From Maritimibacter alkaliphilus HTCC2654 (GTDB lineage: Bacteria; Pseudomonadota; Alphaproteobacteria; Rhodobacterales; Rhodobacteraceae), in assembly GCF_000152805.1 (NCBI RefSeq), contig NZ_CH902578.1, positions 3,188,777-3,252,776 of the forward strand: a stretch of 64,000 nt of DNA, given 5' to 3'. The notes under the pieces are model-generated. The model worked only from the letters and a program-made list of their open reading frames with translations. It had not been told where the DNA came from and did no database searches. A program made the translations under genes and the position numbers. Position 1 is the first letter of the stretch. Each line of letters opens with the position of its first letter. Shown here one piece after another: positions 8,840-19,302 of the stretch.

Positions 8840-9658
8840 ATGGGTAAGGACGATCTGATCGACGACATCGACGCGGATGGTGACCGCAAGTTCGTGACCG
8901 CGCTTGCGCGGGGTCTCGACGTGCTCAGATGCTTCCGGCCCTATGAAACGAACCTGACCAATCAGGAAATCGCGCAGCGCACCGGCCTGCCGAAACCGAC
9001 GATTTCGCGTCTGACGCATACGCTGCGCAAGCTCGACTATCTTGTCTATTCCGAACGCACCGGCACCTACCGCCTTGGCGCGGGGGTTCTGGCCTTGGGC
9101 TTCGGGGTGTTGTCGTCGATCGAGATGACCGACCGCGCGCGCGAGGAGCTGGCCGCCCTGTGCGATGAAGGGCCGAACCCGCACATCACCTCGGCGCTGG
9201 CCGAACAGCACCGGATGCGGGCGGTCTATACGACCGTGCACCGCTCGAAGGAAGCGATTGCGCTGACCATCAACGTGGGCGCGCGGCTGCCGTTGTTCTA
9301 CTCGGCCATAGGCCGCGCGATCCTTGTTGGCATGACGGAGAAGCAGCGCACCGCGCTGGTGGATCAGGGGCTCGCGCAACTGCCCGACGAGCGGGAGCGG
9401 ATCATCTCATCGGTCGAAAAGGGCCTGCGCGACTACGAGGAGCACGGGCTTTGCACCGGCTTCGGGGAATGGCGCAAAGATGTGAACGGGCTGGCGGTGC
9501 CGGTGTTTTCGCTGAATGGCGACCGGATCTATGGGTTGAACGTCGGGGGGCCGTCGTTCTTCGTGGAGCCGGATCAACTGCTCGAACATTATGCCGAGCG
9601 GGTGAAGCGCGCGGCGCATAACCTGTCGTCGGGGGCACCGGGGAAACCGGCGGCGTGA
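8840..9658 (+). CDS. IclR family transcriptional regulator
   Basis: A 272-residue regulator. The N-terminal winged helix-turn-helix spans about residues 17-80 (VTALARGLDVLRCF, then NQEIAQRTGLPKPTISR), followed by the IclR effector-binding domain ending near residue 260. It is probably the local regulator of the acyl-CoA genes; IclR proteins often bind aromatic or short-chain acid effectors. It lies 11 bases after the SDR and overlaps the thioesterase by 4 bases (GTGA), so it is likely co-transcribed with the genes it may control. Confidence 0.92.
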   Translation: MGKDDLIDDIDADGDRKFVTALARGLDVLRCFRPYETNLTNQEIAQRTGLPKPTISRLTHTLRKLDYLVYSERTGTYRLGAGVLALGFGVLSSIEMTDRAREELAALCDEGPNPHITSALAEQHRMRAVYTTVHRSKEAIALTINVGARLPLFYSAIGRAILVGMTEKQRTALVDQGLAQLPDERERIISSVEKGLRDYEEHGLCTGFGEWRKDVNGLAVPVFSLNGDRIYGLNVGGPSFFVEPDQLLEHYAERVKRAAHNLSSGAPGKPAA

Positions 9659-10059
9659 GCCTCGACCCGTCGCTCATCGAAGACCCGTATGAATTCCAGA
9701 AGCTTCTGGGGTTCGAGATCGAGGACTGGTCCGAGGACTATGCCCGGTTCAGGCTGCCGATCACCGATAAGCTGGGCAACCGTTACGGCATTCCGCATGG
9801 CGGCGTTTACGCAACCCTGATCGACACGGTCATGGGGTTCGCTGCCTGCTACACGGGTGACCCGGAAACGCGGCGGCTGGCGATGACCCTTTCCCTGAAC
9901 GTGAATTACCTGGCGCAGCCCAAGGGCACGGTCCTGATCGCCGAGGGTCGGCGGACGGGCGGGGGGCGCAAGAGTGTCTTCGCCGAAGCGTCGATCATCG
10001 ATGACACCGGGGTGACGGTCGCGACCGGGACGGGCGTGTTCCGGTATCGCTCTACCTGA
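9655..10059 (+). CDS. PaaI family thioesterase (hot-dog fold)
   Basis: A 134-residue hot-dog thioesterase with the segment GIPHGGVYATLIDTVMGFA, in which the H-G-G and the following acidic residue belong to the PaaI-type active site. It would hydrolyse stalled or overloaded acyl-CoA esters and release CoA. The GTG start overlaps the IclR stop (GTGA). This is the last plus-strand gene of the island; the genes beyond converge on it from the other strand. Confidence 0.9.
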   Translation: MSLDPSLIEDPYEFQKLLGFEIEDWSEDYARFRLPITDKLGNRYGIPHGGVYATLIDTVMGFAACYTGDPETRRLAMTLSLNVNYLAQPKGTVLIAEGRRTGGGRKSVFAEASIIDDTGVTVATGTGVFRYRST

Positions 10060-10115
10060 CATTTGGAGTTTGCAGGGTGTGGTCGGGGCCGCAATCGGTG
10101 CCTGTTCGCAATACC

Positions 10116-10139
10116 AGAATACTAGGATTCTAGTATCCT
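10116..10139. promoter_or_regulatory. AT-rich inverted repeat with CTAG every 8 bp
   Basis: Arms AGAATACTAG and CTAGTATCCT (9 of 10 positions symmetric) flank GATT. CTAG occurs at 10122, 10130 and 10138, an exact 8-base period, so the site can also be read as three tandem 8-mers. It lies between two convergent genes, an odd place for an operator. It is AT-rich and lacks a T-run, so it does not look like a terminator. Function unknown. Confidence 0.4.
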
Positions 10140-10222
10140 AGGCGGCTCTCGATGCCTTTGAAAATACAGTAAAATCAGTGATTTGAGAGATTTTCCGCGT
10201 CGCCCGATACCGTGATAAGGTT

Positions 10223-10246
10223 AATGCGGGGCGATGGCCCCGCATT
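10223..10246. terminator. hairpin between convergent genes, possible bidirectional terminator
   Basis: AATGCGGGGC and GCCCCGCATT form a perfect 10-bp stem around GATG, 27 bases beyond the end of the minus-strand dehydrogenase and 163 bases beyond the plus-strand thioesterase. The T-runs are weak on both strands (TTAACCTT after it on the minus strand). Confidence 0.55.
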
Positions 10247-10272
10247 GGAATTCGCAAGATCAACCCGCAAGA

Positions 10273-11331
10273 TCAGGCCGCGTAGGTCGCGATCACACGT
10301 TCGAGGTGATAGTCCACGTCGCCCAATTGCGCGTCGATCATGACGAGCCGTTTGGCGTAGTGGCTGACCGCCGCCTCCCAGGTCATAGCGATGCCGCCAT
10401 GCATCTGGATCGCTTCCTCGGCCACCAGCCGCGCTGCCCGGCCGATCAGAGTCTTGGCCATTGCGACGAACTTCGCCTGCTCCTCGGCGCCCATCTTGCT
10501 CGCGGCGAGGATGGTGATGGACCGGGCCTGTTCGATCTCGGTCACAAGGTCCACGGCGCGGTGTTGCAGGGCTTGAAACTTGCCGATGGCGACGCCGAAC
10601 TGCTTTCGCGTGCGCAGATAGTCGAGCAGGATTTCGTTGGTCGCATCCATCGCGCCCACAGCCTCGGCGCACAGGGCGAGGCGACCGGCGTCCAGCGCAT
10701 CTTCGAGCGCGGCGGTGGCGTCGGCGAGCACTTCGGTTCCCGGCGTGGCGTCGAGGAACAGTTCCGCCGCGCCGCCGCCATCGATCAAGGCGTAGCCCGT
10801 GACCTGCGCGTCCGAGGCCTTGACCTCATAGACCGCGAGGGTGCCACCGGATCTGGCCGCGACGAGGAACACCTTGGCATCCGCGCCGCCATAGACCACG
10901 GCCTTGCGGCCCGTCAGCTTGCCGTCCTTCGCCTCGGTCTCGATCGCGTCGAGGTCGTAGGGCGCGTCGAGTTCGCCGATGGCGACCGCGTAGCGCACCG
11001 AACCGTCGAGGAGCGCCGACTGGTCGGCCCCGGCGGCGGTCAGCAGTTTCGAGGCCAAGAGCGAACCGAGAACCGGGGCGGGGCAAATGCCGCGCCCGAG
11101 CGCCTCGAACACCGTCGTGATGTCGAAGCCAGCGCCGCCAAACCCGCCCGCATCCTCGGGCGCGAGGGCGTAGAGCACGCCCAACTCGCACATCTCGGCC
11201 CAGAGCGCTGTGTCGTGGAACGGCGCGTCATAGGCCACTTTCACGCGGTGGTCGTAGCCATATTTGTCCGAGATGAACCGGTTCAGCGAGTCCGACAGCA
11301 TCCGGCGGTCTTCGGTCAGGGAAAAGTCCAT
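10273..11331 (-). CDS. acyl-CoA dehydrogenase family protein (small partner)
   Basis: A 352-residue acyl-CoA dehydrogenase homologue with RKQFGVAIGKFQALQHR near residue 240 and AIQMHGGIAMTWE near residue 310. The C-terminus reads AQLGDVDYHLERV and lacks an EGT or GGTNE motif, like the 368-residue protein near the start of the window. It starts one base after the stop of a 395-residue dehydrogenase, so a mixed tetramer is likely. It probably supplies part of the FAD and substrate pocket rather than a full active site. Substrate unknown. Confidence 0.9.
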   Translation of the reverse strand: MDFSLTEDRRMLSDSLNRFISDKYGYDHRVKVAYDAPFHDTALWAEMCELGVLYALAPEDAGGFGGAGFDITTVFEALGRGICPAPVLGSLLASKLLTAAGADQSALLDGSVRYAVAIGELDAPYDLDAIETEAKDGKLTGRKAVVYGGADAKVFLVAARSGGTLAVYEVKASDAQVTGYALIDGGGAAELFLDATPGTEVLADATAALEDALDAGRLALCAEAVGAMDATNEILLDYLRTRKQFGVAIGKFQALQHRAVDLVTEIEQARSITILAASKMGAEEQAKFVAMAKTLIGRAARLVAEEAIQMHGGIAMTWEAAVSHYAKRLVMIDAQLGDVDYHLERVIATYAA

Positions 11332-11332
11332 G

Positions 11333-12520
<1,188 letters not shown>

Positions 12521-12521
12521 C

Positions 12522-14618
12522 TCACCCCTCCTTGTTCAGATCGGCAAAGGTCGTCCCGTCCTCGGCCATACGCCGCAGGATCGCGGGCACTTTCCAGTAA
12601 TACGCATCATCCTCGGCATAGCGTTCAATCCGCGCGACGAGTTCTTTCGCGCCGATGGTGTCCGCATAGTGAAGCGGGCCGCCGCGGAAGCGCGGGAAGC
12701 CGTAGCCGAACAGGAACACCGCATCCACGTCGATGGGCCGCAGTGCGATCCCCTCTTCGACCACACGCGCGGCTTCCGAGATCATGGCGGTCATATAGCG
12801 CTCGACGATCTCTTCGTCGGTGAACGTCTTGGGCAGGATACCTTTGGCCGCCCGTTCCGCGTCGATGATTTCCAGTGCACGGGGGTTCGGGCGGATGCCC
12901 TCGTCGTCGTAGATGTAGAACCCCGATCCGGTCTTGCGGCCGAACATGCCCTCTTCGCAGATCTTGTCGTGGATGCGCACATAGCGTTCGTCGTTCGGTC
13001 GTGTTGCCGACATGCGCTTGCGGTTGGCCCAGCCGATGTCGAGGCCCGCGAGGTCGCCGACTTTGTAAGGCCCCATGGCGAACCCGAAATCCTCAAGCGC
13101 GTTGTCGATCTGCTGCGGGCTCGCGCCATCCTCCATCAGATATCCGGCGGTCTTGCCGTAATAGGCGAGGATGCGGTTGCCGATGAACCCGTCGCAGACG
13201 CCCGCGCGCACGCCGACCTTCTTCATCTTCTTGGCCAGCGCGAAACCCGTGGCGACCACTTCGGGCGCGGTCTTGTCCGCGACGACCACTTCCAGAAGGC
13301 GCATCAGGTTCGCGGGCGAGAAGAAGTGGAGGCCGATCACATCCTCGGGCCGGGACGTGGCCGAGGCGATTTCGTTGATGTCCAGATAGGACGTGTTCGA
13401 CGCCAGAATGGCCCCCGGTTTGCAGATCTTGTCGAGCTGGCCGAAGATGTCCTTCTTCACGTCCATGTTCTCGAACACCGCCTCGATCACGAGGTCGACG
13501 TCGGACAGCGATTCCATGTCGGTCGACGGTTCAAGCCGCGCCATCGCGTTGTCGCGCTTGGCCTCGCTCATCTTGCCGCGTTTCACGGCCCCGCCCAAGT
13601 TCCCGGTGATGAAGCCGACGCCCTTGTCCAGTCCCTCCTGCGAAATCTCGATCAGGCGCACCGCGAAGCCAGAGGTCAGGGCCGCCGTGGCGATGCCGGA
13701 CCCCATCGTGCCGCCGCCGATCACGCCGATCTTTGCGATCTCGCGCGGCGTCGCCTTGCCTTCGGGGATCTTCGACACGGCGCGTTCCGCGAAGAAGGCG
13801 TGGCGCATCCCCTGCGATGCGGGGTCTTTCAGCCCTTCCATGAAACTCTTGCGCTCATAGGCCATGCCGTCGGCCATCGGGCCGGTCGACATCCTGACCG
13901 CTTCGATCATGTTCGGCGCGGTCGGGTGGTGCTTCATCTTCTTCGCGACCATCTTGGCCGCATCGTCCAGCGCGGCCTCGTCCAGTTCGACGCCAAGGTC
14001 GCTGGTGCGGCGGGTCTTGAGCTTGCCCGACAGCACGTCTTCGGCGGCGGCGAGCGCCACGTCGCGCGGTTCGCCCGCCTCAAGCCCGTCGATCAGACCC
14101 ATCGACAACGCCTCTTCGCCCGAGACCTGCCGCCCGGACAGGGCCATGTCGAGCGTGTTCTTCATGCCCATCAGGCGCGGCCCGCGCTGGGTGCCGGACG
14201 CGCCGGGCAACAGGCCTAGGTTCACCTCCGGCAGACCGACGCGCAGCCCCTTGACCCCCACGCGCGCGTGGGTGCCCATGCAGATTTCCAGACCACCGCC
14301 AAGCGCGGTGCCATGCGGGGCCGAGATCACGGGTTTTTCGCTCGCCTCGATCGCGTTGATCGTGTCGGGCAACGACGGCTCCAGCGGCGTCTTGCCAAAC
14401 TCTTTGATGTCGGCACCGGCGACGAAGGTGCGGCCCGCGGCGTAGATCGCGATGACCTCGATCCCGGCGTCCGCGTTGGCGGCGGCGACCGCGTCCACCA
14501 GCCCCTGCCGCACGGCTTGGCCCGAGGCGTTGACGGGCGGGTTGTCGATGCAGATCAGCCCGACCTTGCCCACACGTTCGAGGGTCATGACGTCGTTGAT
14601 CTTGGTGGTCTCACTCAT
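12522..14618 (-). CDS. 3-hydroxyacyl-CoA dehydrogenase / enoyl-CoA hydratase fusion (FadB-like)
   Basis: A 698-residue bifunctional beta-oxidation enzyme. The N-terminal crotonase domain (about 1-190) has HGTALGGGLEICMG and GLPEVNLGLLPGASGTQR with the two catalytic Glu. A linker leads to the NAD-binding domain (IGVIGGGTMGSGIA near residue 297, NTSYLDINEIA) and the C-terminal helical domain (GLHFFSPANLM with the catalytic His, GNRILAYYG). It hydrates enoyl-CoA and oxidises the resulting (S)-3-hydroxyacyl-CoA. It lacks an associated thiolase subunit gene in this operon; the thiolase at 3847 could serve. Confidence 0.93.
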   Translation of the reverse strand: MSETTKINDVMTLERVGKVGLICIDNPPVNASGQAVRQGLVDAVAAANADAGIEVIAIYAAGRTFVAGADIKEFGKTPLEPSLPDTINAIEASEKPVISAPHGTALGGGLEICMGTHARVGVKGLRVGLPEVNLGLLPGASGTQRGPRLMGMKNTLDMALSGRQVSGEEALSMGLIDGLEAGEPRDVALAAAEDVLSGKLKTRRTSDLGVELDEAALDDAAKMVAKKMKHHPTAPNMIEAVRMSTGPMADGMAYERKSFMEGLKDPASQGMRHAFFAERAVSKIPEGKATPREIAKIGVIGGGTMGSGIATAALTSGFAVRLIEISQEGLDKGVGFITGNLGGAVKRGKMSEAKRDNAMARLEPSTDMESLSDVDLVIEAVFENMDVKKDIFGQLDKICKPGAILASNTSYLDINEIASATSRPEDVIGLHFFSPANLMRLLEVVVADKTAPEVVATGFALAKKMKKVGVRAGVCDGFIGNRILAYYGKTAGYLMEDGASPQQIDNALEDFGFAMGPYKVGDLAGLDIGWANRKRMSATRPNDERYVRIHDKICEEGMFGRKTGSGFYIYDDEGIRPNPRALEIIDAERAAKGILPKTFTDEEIVERYMTAMISEAARVVEEGIALRPIDVDAVFLFGYGFPRFRGGPLHYADTIGAKELVARIERYAEDDAYYWKVPAILRRMAEDGTTFADLNKEG

Positions 14619-14636
14619 GGGTGGCTCTGTCCTCTG

Positions 14637-16151
14637 TCAGGTCGCGACCGCCGCATCCCGCTCGTCGAGCAGGTGGGCGAAAGTCTCGGTCAGTTTGTGT
14701 TTCAGAATCTTCCCGGTCGCTGCCGCCGGGAACTGTTCGATGATGAAGATATGCTGGGGCACCTTGTAGGGCACGAGGTGCTCGTGAAGAAAGGCCTTGA
14801 GATCCGCTTCCGTCACGCCGGGCTTCGCGGTGACGAAGGCCAGCACTTCCTCGTTGCCGGATACGCGACGCCCGACGACGGCGGTCTGATAGACGTCGGG
14901 ATGGCGTGTGAGCATCGCCTCGACTTCCGGCGGGTAGATGTTGAAGCCGGACCGGATGATGAGTTCCTTCTTGCGGCCCATGATCCAGAGCGTTCCGTCC
15001 GGGTCGATCTTCGCGAAGTCGCCGGACCGGAAGAACCCGTCTTCGCGAATGGCGGCCCGCGTCGCTTCGGGGTTTCGGTAGTAGCCCTTCATGATGTTGG
15101 GGCCACGGATCAGAAGCTCTCCGATCCCTTCGTCGTCCGGCTCGTCGATGATGCATTCCACACCGTCGAGGATCTGGCCGCAGGACGTGTCGTCGCGCGG
15201 GGTGTCGCGCCGGGTGCCCGCAACGCCGGGCGAGGTTTCGGTCAGCCCATATCCGTTCTGAAGATGCAGGCCGAAGGTCGCTTCGATCTTTTCTTTCCAC
15301 TCGGGGTCGAGCGGCGCACCACCGGACGAGATATAGCGCAGCTTGGGGGCATCGGGCGGTGTGCCGCGCTTTGCGAGTTCGGCGAGGATCGCCTGATACA
15401 TCTGCGGAACGGCGGGCATGACGCTGCCGCCTTCGGCGAAGGCGTCGAGGATTGCGGGCGCCGAGAAGCGCGGCAGGAACCGGATTGCGCTGCCCCCGGC
15501 AAGCGAGGCGAGGAAGACCGAGGCGAAGCCGAAGATATGCGTCCCGGGCAAAACGCCGACGACCAGATCGCCGGGGGCCATCCCGCGCAGGCGCGCCGAT
15601 ATTTCCGCATTCCAGATCAGGTTCCCATGGGTGAGCATGACCCCCTTGGGGGCGGATGTCGTCCCGGTCGTGTAGATCAGGGCCGCGACGGAATCGCGCG
15701 GGGTCCCGGTCTCGGGTTCGGGCGCGGTGTTTTCGCCGGGCAGGGGGCCTGCCACCAGAACGTCGCCGCAAGGCAGGGTGCCGCGCGACGTCGCGCCAAG
15801 TCGGTCGGCATGGGCTGCGGACGGTACCGATGCCTCGGGCGTGAAGATCGCGAAGCGGGCGCCTGCGTGGTTGCGCAGGGCGTCCAGTTCATCGTCGGAC
15901 ATGCGGGCGTTCACGGGCATAACCCAGGCGCCGAGGCGGCTCGCCGCGAGAATCGCGATGGCATAGGTGGCGCAGTTTTCCGAAACGATCATCAGCCGGT
16001 CGCCGCGCTCGACCCCTGCGGCCTTCAACATCCCGGCCATGGTATCGGCCATGGCTTCGACATCCCCGAAGCTGTAGTGCGCCCCGTCATGGTCGACGAT
16101 TGCAAGGGCGTCGGGCGACTGCCCGCGGGTCAGTTCGTGAATGCGATCCAT
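14637..16151 (-). CDS. class I adenylate-forming enzyme (acyl-CoA synthetase)
   Basis: A 504-residue AMP-forming ligase. The P-loop TTGTTSAPKG is near residue 177, the A5 motif GYGLTETSPG near residue 300, the hinge region FFRSGDFAKIDPDG follows, and GFNIYPPEVE and AAATGKILK carry the C-terminal domain with the catalytic Lys. It activates a carboxylic acid with ATP and CoA, the entry step for the operon. It is the first gene of the minus-strand block, 18 bases upstream of the FadB-like gene. The natural acid is not identifiable from sequence. Confidence 0.92.
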   Translation of the reverse strand: MDRIHELTRGQSPDALAIVDHDGAHYSFGDVEAMADTMAGMLKAAGVERGDRLMIVSENCATYAIAILAASRLGAWVMPVNARMSDDELDALRNHAGARFAIFTPEASVPSAAHADRLGATSRGTLPCGDVLVAGPLPGENTAPEPETGTPRDSVAALIYTTGTTSAPKGVMLTHGNLIWNAEISARLRGMAPGDLVVGVLPGTHIFGFASVFLASLAGGSAIRFLPRFSAPAILDAFAEGGSVMPAVPQMYQAILAELAKRGTPPDAPKLRYISSGGAPLDPEWKEKIEATFGLHLQNGYGLTETSPGVAGTRRDTPRDDTSCGQILDGVECIIDEPDDEGIGELLIRGPNIMKGYYRNPEATRAAIREDGFFRSGDFAKIDPDGTLWIMGRKKELIIRSGFNIYPPEVEAMLTRHPDVYQTAVVGRRVSGNEEVLAFVTAKPGVTEADLKAFLHEHLVPYKVPQHIFIIEQFPAAATGKILKHKLTETFAHLLDERDAAVAT

Positions 16152-16252
16152 TGATCCTCCCTCGGGCTCTGGCGGCCCGTATTCGGACCGTAGTCCAGCA
16201 AAGCGAGCAGGTCAATATTGTGAAACGACCGTTTGCATTGCGGAATAATGGC

Positions 16253-16266
16253 CGACCAGATGGTCG
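16253..16266. promoter_or_regulatory. inverted repeat in divergent promoter region
   Basis: CGACC-AGAT-GGTCG is a 5-4-5 inverted repeat nested in an AT-rich partial symmetry (AATAAT on the left, ATTATT on the right). It lies about 100 bases from both the acyl-CoA ligase and DUF1989 starts, a plausible binding site for a regulator of the ligase operon. The divergent gap 16152-16368 holds no other gene. Confidence 0.4.
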
Positions 16267-16368
16267 ATTATTCACGCCCCATTGCGGTGGGGTCAAGTCA
16301 CGTCCTGTCCGCCGCCGATCAGGCTGCACGATCTGGCGCGGATCGCCTTAACCGTTATAGTCCCGCCC

Positions 16369-17226
16369 ATGACGACGATCCCCACGACACAGCCCGAAGA
16401 CGCAGAACAGCGCCGCGCGATCGCGCCGGTGATCTGTTATCCGACCGAAACGCTGCCTGCGCCCGATCTTGCGCTCTATCGGGCGGCGCGCCGGACGGCG
16501 CGGAAGGTGGGCGAGGTGCTCGTCCCGCCCCGTGACGCTGCGACCTTCACGGTGCCGGCTGGGTCGTTCTTCCGGATTTCGAGCGTCGAGGGCCCGCAGG
16601 TCGGTGACCTGAACCTGTGGAACGCGCAGGATTTGTCGGAGCGATTCTACTCCGGCAAGACCCGCGCCCTACATGGCACGCACCTGACGGCGGGCGAGCG
16701 GATGTGGTCGAGCTTTCCGGACATGCGGCCGATGGCGACCATCACCGAAGATACGCTCGGCTGGTATGGGATCGACAGCTTCGGCGGTTCGGTCCACGAC
16801 GTGATCGGCACGCGCTGCGATCCTTACACCAACAATCTGCTGTCGGGCGGACAGTATCACCACTGTTGCCATTCCAACCTGACGCGGGCGCTGGCGGGTC
16901 ACCTTGGGGTCGGTCCGGCCGAGGCCGAGCCGCATGTGCATGACGTGCTGAACGTGTTCATGTGCACCGGCTTCACGCGCGACACGGGTCAGTATTTCAT
17001 GAAGGCCTCGCCCGTGCGCCCCGGCGATTTTCTGGAGTTCTTCGCCGAGATCGACCTTCTCGGCGCCCTGTCGGCCTGTCCCGGCGGCGATTGTTCGTCC
17101 GAGCATTCGTCGGACACCGCTGCCTGCCATCCGCTGCTGGTCGAGGTCTTCACGCCCGAGGCCGCTGCGCTGGGCGGTTGGACGCCGCCCGCACCCAACG
17201 GCTACGACCGCAGCCACGGGCACTGA
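16369..17226 (+). CDS. DUF1989 family protein (urea carboxylase-associated type)
   Basis: A 285-residue member of the DUF1989 family, recognised by VPAGSFFRISSVEGPQVGDL near residue 65, then GGQYHHCCHSNL and the Cys-rich ALSACPGGDCSSE near residue 240. Relatives accompany urea carboxylase or guanidine metabolism in other bacteria, but no such gene is present here and the biochemical role is not established. The conserved Cys/His residues suggest metal binding. The ATG was preferred over an earlier in-frame ATG because the family sequence begins after it. It converges with the 17233 gene, 6 bases away. Confidence 0.8.
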   Translation: MTTIPTTQPEDAEQRRAIAPVICYPTETLPAPDLALYRAARRTARKVGEVLVPPRDAATFTVPAGSFFRISSVEGPQVGDLNLWNAQDLSERFYSGKTRALHGTHLTAGERMWSSFPDMRPMATITEDTLGWYGIDSFGGSVHDVIGTRCDPYTNNLLSGGQYHHCCHSNLTRALAGHLGVGPAEAEPHVHDVLNVFMCTGFTRDTGQYFMKASPVRPGDFLEFFAEIDLLGALSACPGGDCSSEHSSDTAACHPLLVEVFTPEAAALGGWTPPAPNGYDRSHGH

Positions 17227-17232
17227 ACCGGA

Positions 17233-19302
17233 TCAGGCGGTTTTTCGGGTCCGTGCGCGGCCTTCCCACAACCAAGCGGCAACGGCGAGGCCGGCCGCGA
17301 TCAGCAGCATGAGCCACGGGGGCGCAAGCGGCATGACGCGCAGGTTCTCGACCACGTAGGCCCCGCGCGGGGTGTAGCCGATCCAGCCGCGACCGATGGC
17401 GGCGCGGCCCGCGTTGACCGACCGAAGCTGCGGATTGCCCTCTTCGATGGCGGCCGTCCCGCCCCGCATCGCGGCCATGATCGGGGCGAGGGGGTCACCG
17501 CTGGCGATGGTTTCCTCGAATTCCTTAGGCGAGGCGGGGCCGACCGCGACGACCGAAGTCTGGTCGCCCTCTTCGAGCCGGAACAGACCGATCTGGGCCG
17601 AGGCGAATTCCGAGCGGTAGAGGCCGGGCGCGACCTCTTCCATCTGCACCTCTTCCTCGGTCCCGTCCGGGCGGGTGACGGTGACGGAGCGTGCGCCCTC
17701 GCTCATGGTGCGCCGGGTGATCGTGACCTGATTGCCGGTGGCTTCCGCGGTCAGCGCCTCTTCCTCAAGCTCCGGTTCCTTCATCATCCAGTGGGCGAGG
17801 CGGCGCAGAAGTTCCAGTTGCGGTCCGCCGCCTTCGAAGCCGCGATCCCAGAGCCACGCGTGGTCGGAGGCGAGGAGCGCGACGCGGCCTTCGCCCACGC
17901 GGTCCAGTGTAAGAAGTGGACGGTCGCCCGCGCCCTGCATGACGGTCATGCCAGCGGTTTCTTCGAGTTCGACAAGGCGCATCCAGCGGCCCCAGCCGCC
18001 TTCGGGCGCGAAATCTTCCAGCCCGCGCGTGACCGGGTGGCGCTGACCGAGGTCGGAAATCTGGGGCGAAAAGCCCTCTTCGATCACCCGCGCGGTCGGT
18101 TCGCCGGGGAGCACCTGACCGAGCGGCGAGCGGGCGAGGCTTTGGGCCGAGGCGAGGTCGGGTCCGGCGGCGACCAGCACGGCGCCGCCCTGTTCGATGT
18201 AGTTGCGCACGGACAGCAGATAGCTCGCGGGCAGGATGCCGCGCAGTTTGTAGCGGTCGAAGATGATGAGGTCGAACTCGTCGATCTTCTCCATGAACAG
18301 TTCCTGCGTCGGGAATGCGATGAGCGACAGCTCCGACACCGGCACGCCGTCCTGCTTTTCGGGCGGGCGCAGGATGGTGAAATGGACGAGGTCCACCGCA
18401 CTGTCGGACTTCAGAAGGTTGCGCCATGTCCGCGTGCCGGGGTGCGGCTCGCCCGAGACGAGCAGCACGCGCAGGCGGTCGCGCACGCCGTTCATGGTGA
18501 CGACGGCGGTGTTGTTGCGGTCGGTCAACTCGCCTTCGAGCGTCGGGGTGGTGAACTGGATCACGTTCTGGCCGCCGTGGGTCAGCGTGATCGGCACGGT
18601 CAGCTCGCGGCCCGTCGGCACCTGAACCACTTCCGGCTCGCCGCCGTCGATCGAGATCGACAGGTCGACCAGCCCGCTTTCGTCCGCGTCCCCCATGTCG
18701 TCGATGCGCAGGCCGATCTGCTGTTCCTCGTCCAGAATGCCGAACGCCGGGGCGTTGGTGACCACCAGCCGCCGGTCCCAATCCTCTTCCCGGCCGGTCC
18801 TGAGCAGATGCAGCGGGGCGGGCAGGTCGGGCGCGGCTTCAAGATCGTGCAGGCGGCCGTCCGAGATCAGGACCATCCCGGCGACGCGGTCGCGCGGCAC
18901 TTCGGCCAGCGCCTCGGCCAAGGTGGTCATGAGGAGAGAGCCGCGATTGTCCTCGCCGTCGCTCATCCGCGTGATGCGCAGTTCCAGACCTTCCGTCGCC
19001 GCAACGCGGGCGGTGAGCGCGTCCAGCGCCGCCTCGGTTTGTTCCGCGCGGTCAGACAGGCCCTGCGAGGCGCTTTCGTCCACGATGGCGAGCATGATGT
19101 CACCCTCGGGCGCGCGTTCTTCCATCTGAAGCGACGGCCCCGCGAGCGCGAGCAGAAGCGCCGCCGCGCCCAGCGTCCTGAGCGCCCAGCCCTTGAGCCC
19201 GCGCCAGATGGCGAAGATCAGGATCGCGGCGACGATTCCGCCGGCGATCCAGAGGACCGGCCAGTCGGAGGCCGGGTCGAAGATGACGGACGAGGCGTTC
19301 AT
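17233..19302 (-). CDS. membrane protein with vWA-like and glutamine-amidotransferase-like regions
   Basis: A 689-residue protein that closes the MoxR operon. Transmembrane segments lie near residues 16-33, 39-56 and 662-680. After the second, IMLAIVDESASQG resembles the start of a degenerate von Willebrand A fold. From about residue 276 (LRVLLVSGEPHPGTRTW) a class I glutamine-amidotransferase-like fold begins, as in membrane proteins of other MoxR loci, with no clear catalytic triad. It overlaps the upstream gene by 4 bases. It probably forms a membrane complex with the DUF4159 protein; function unproven. Confidence 0.75.
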   Translation of the reverse strand: MNASSVIFDPASDWPVLWIAGGIVAAILIFAIWRGLKGWALRTLGAAALLLALAGPSLQMEERAPEGDIMLAIVDESASQGLSDRAEQTEAALDALTARVAATEGLELRITRMSDGEDNRGSLLMTTLAEALAEVPRDRVAGMVLISDGRLHDLEAAPDLPAPLHLLRTGREEDWDRRLVVTNAPAFGILDEEQQIGLRIDDMGDADESGLVDLSISIDGGEPEVVQVPTGRELTVPITLTHGGQNVIQFTTPTLEGELTDRNNTAVVTMNGVRDRLRVLLVSGEPHPGTRTWRNLLKSDSAVDLVHFTILRPPEKQDGVPVSELSLIAFPTQELFMEKIDEFDLIIFDRYKLRGILPASYLLSVRNYIEQGGAVLVAAGPDLASAQSLARSPLGQVLPGEPTARVIEEGFSPQISDLGQRHPVTRGLEDFAPEGGWGRWMRLVELEETAGMTVMQGAGDRPLLTLDRVGEGRVALLASDHAWLWDRGFEGGGPQLELLRRLAHWMMKEPELEEEALTAEATGNQVTITRRTMSEGARSVTVTRPDGTEEEVQMEEVAPGLYRSEFASAQIGLFRLEEGDQTSVVAVGPASPKEFEETIASGDPLAPIMAAMRGGTAAIEEGNPQLRSVNAGRAAIGRGWIGYTPRGAYVVENLRVMPLAPPWLMLLIAAGLAVAAWLWEGRARTRKTA

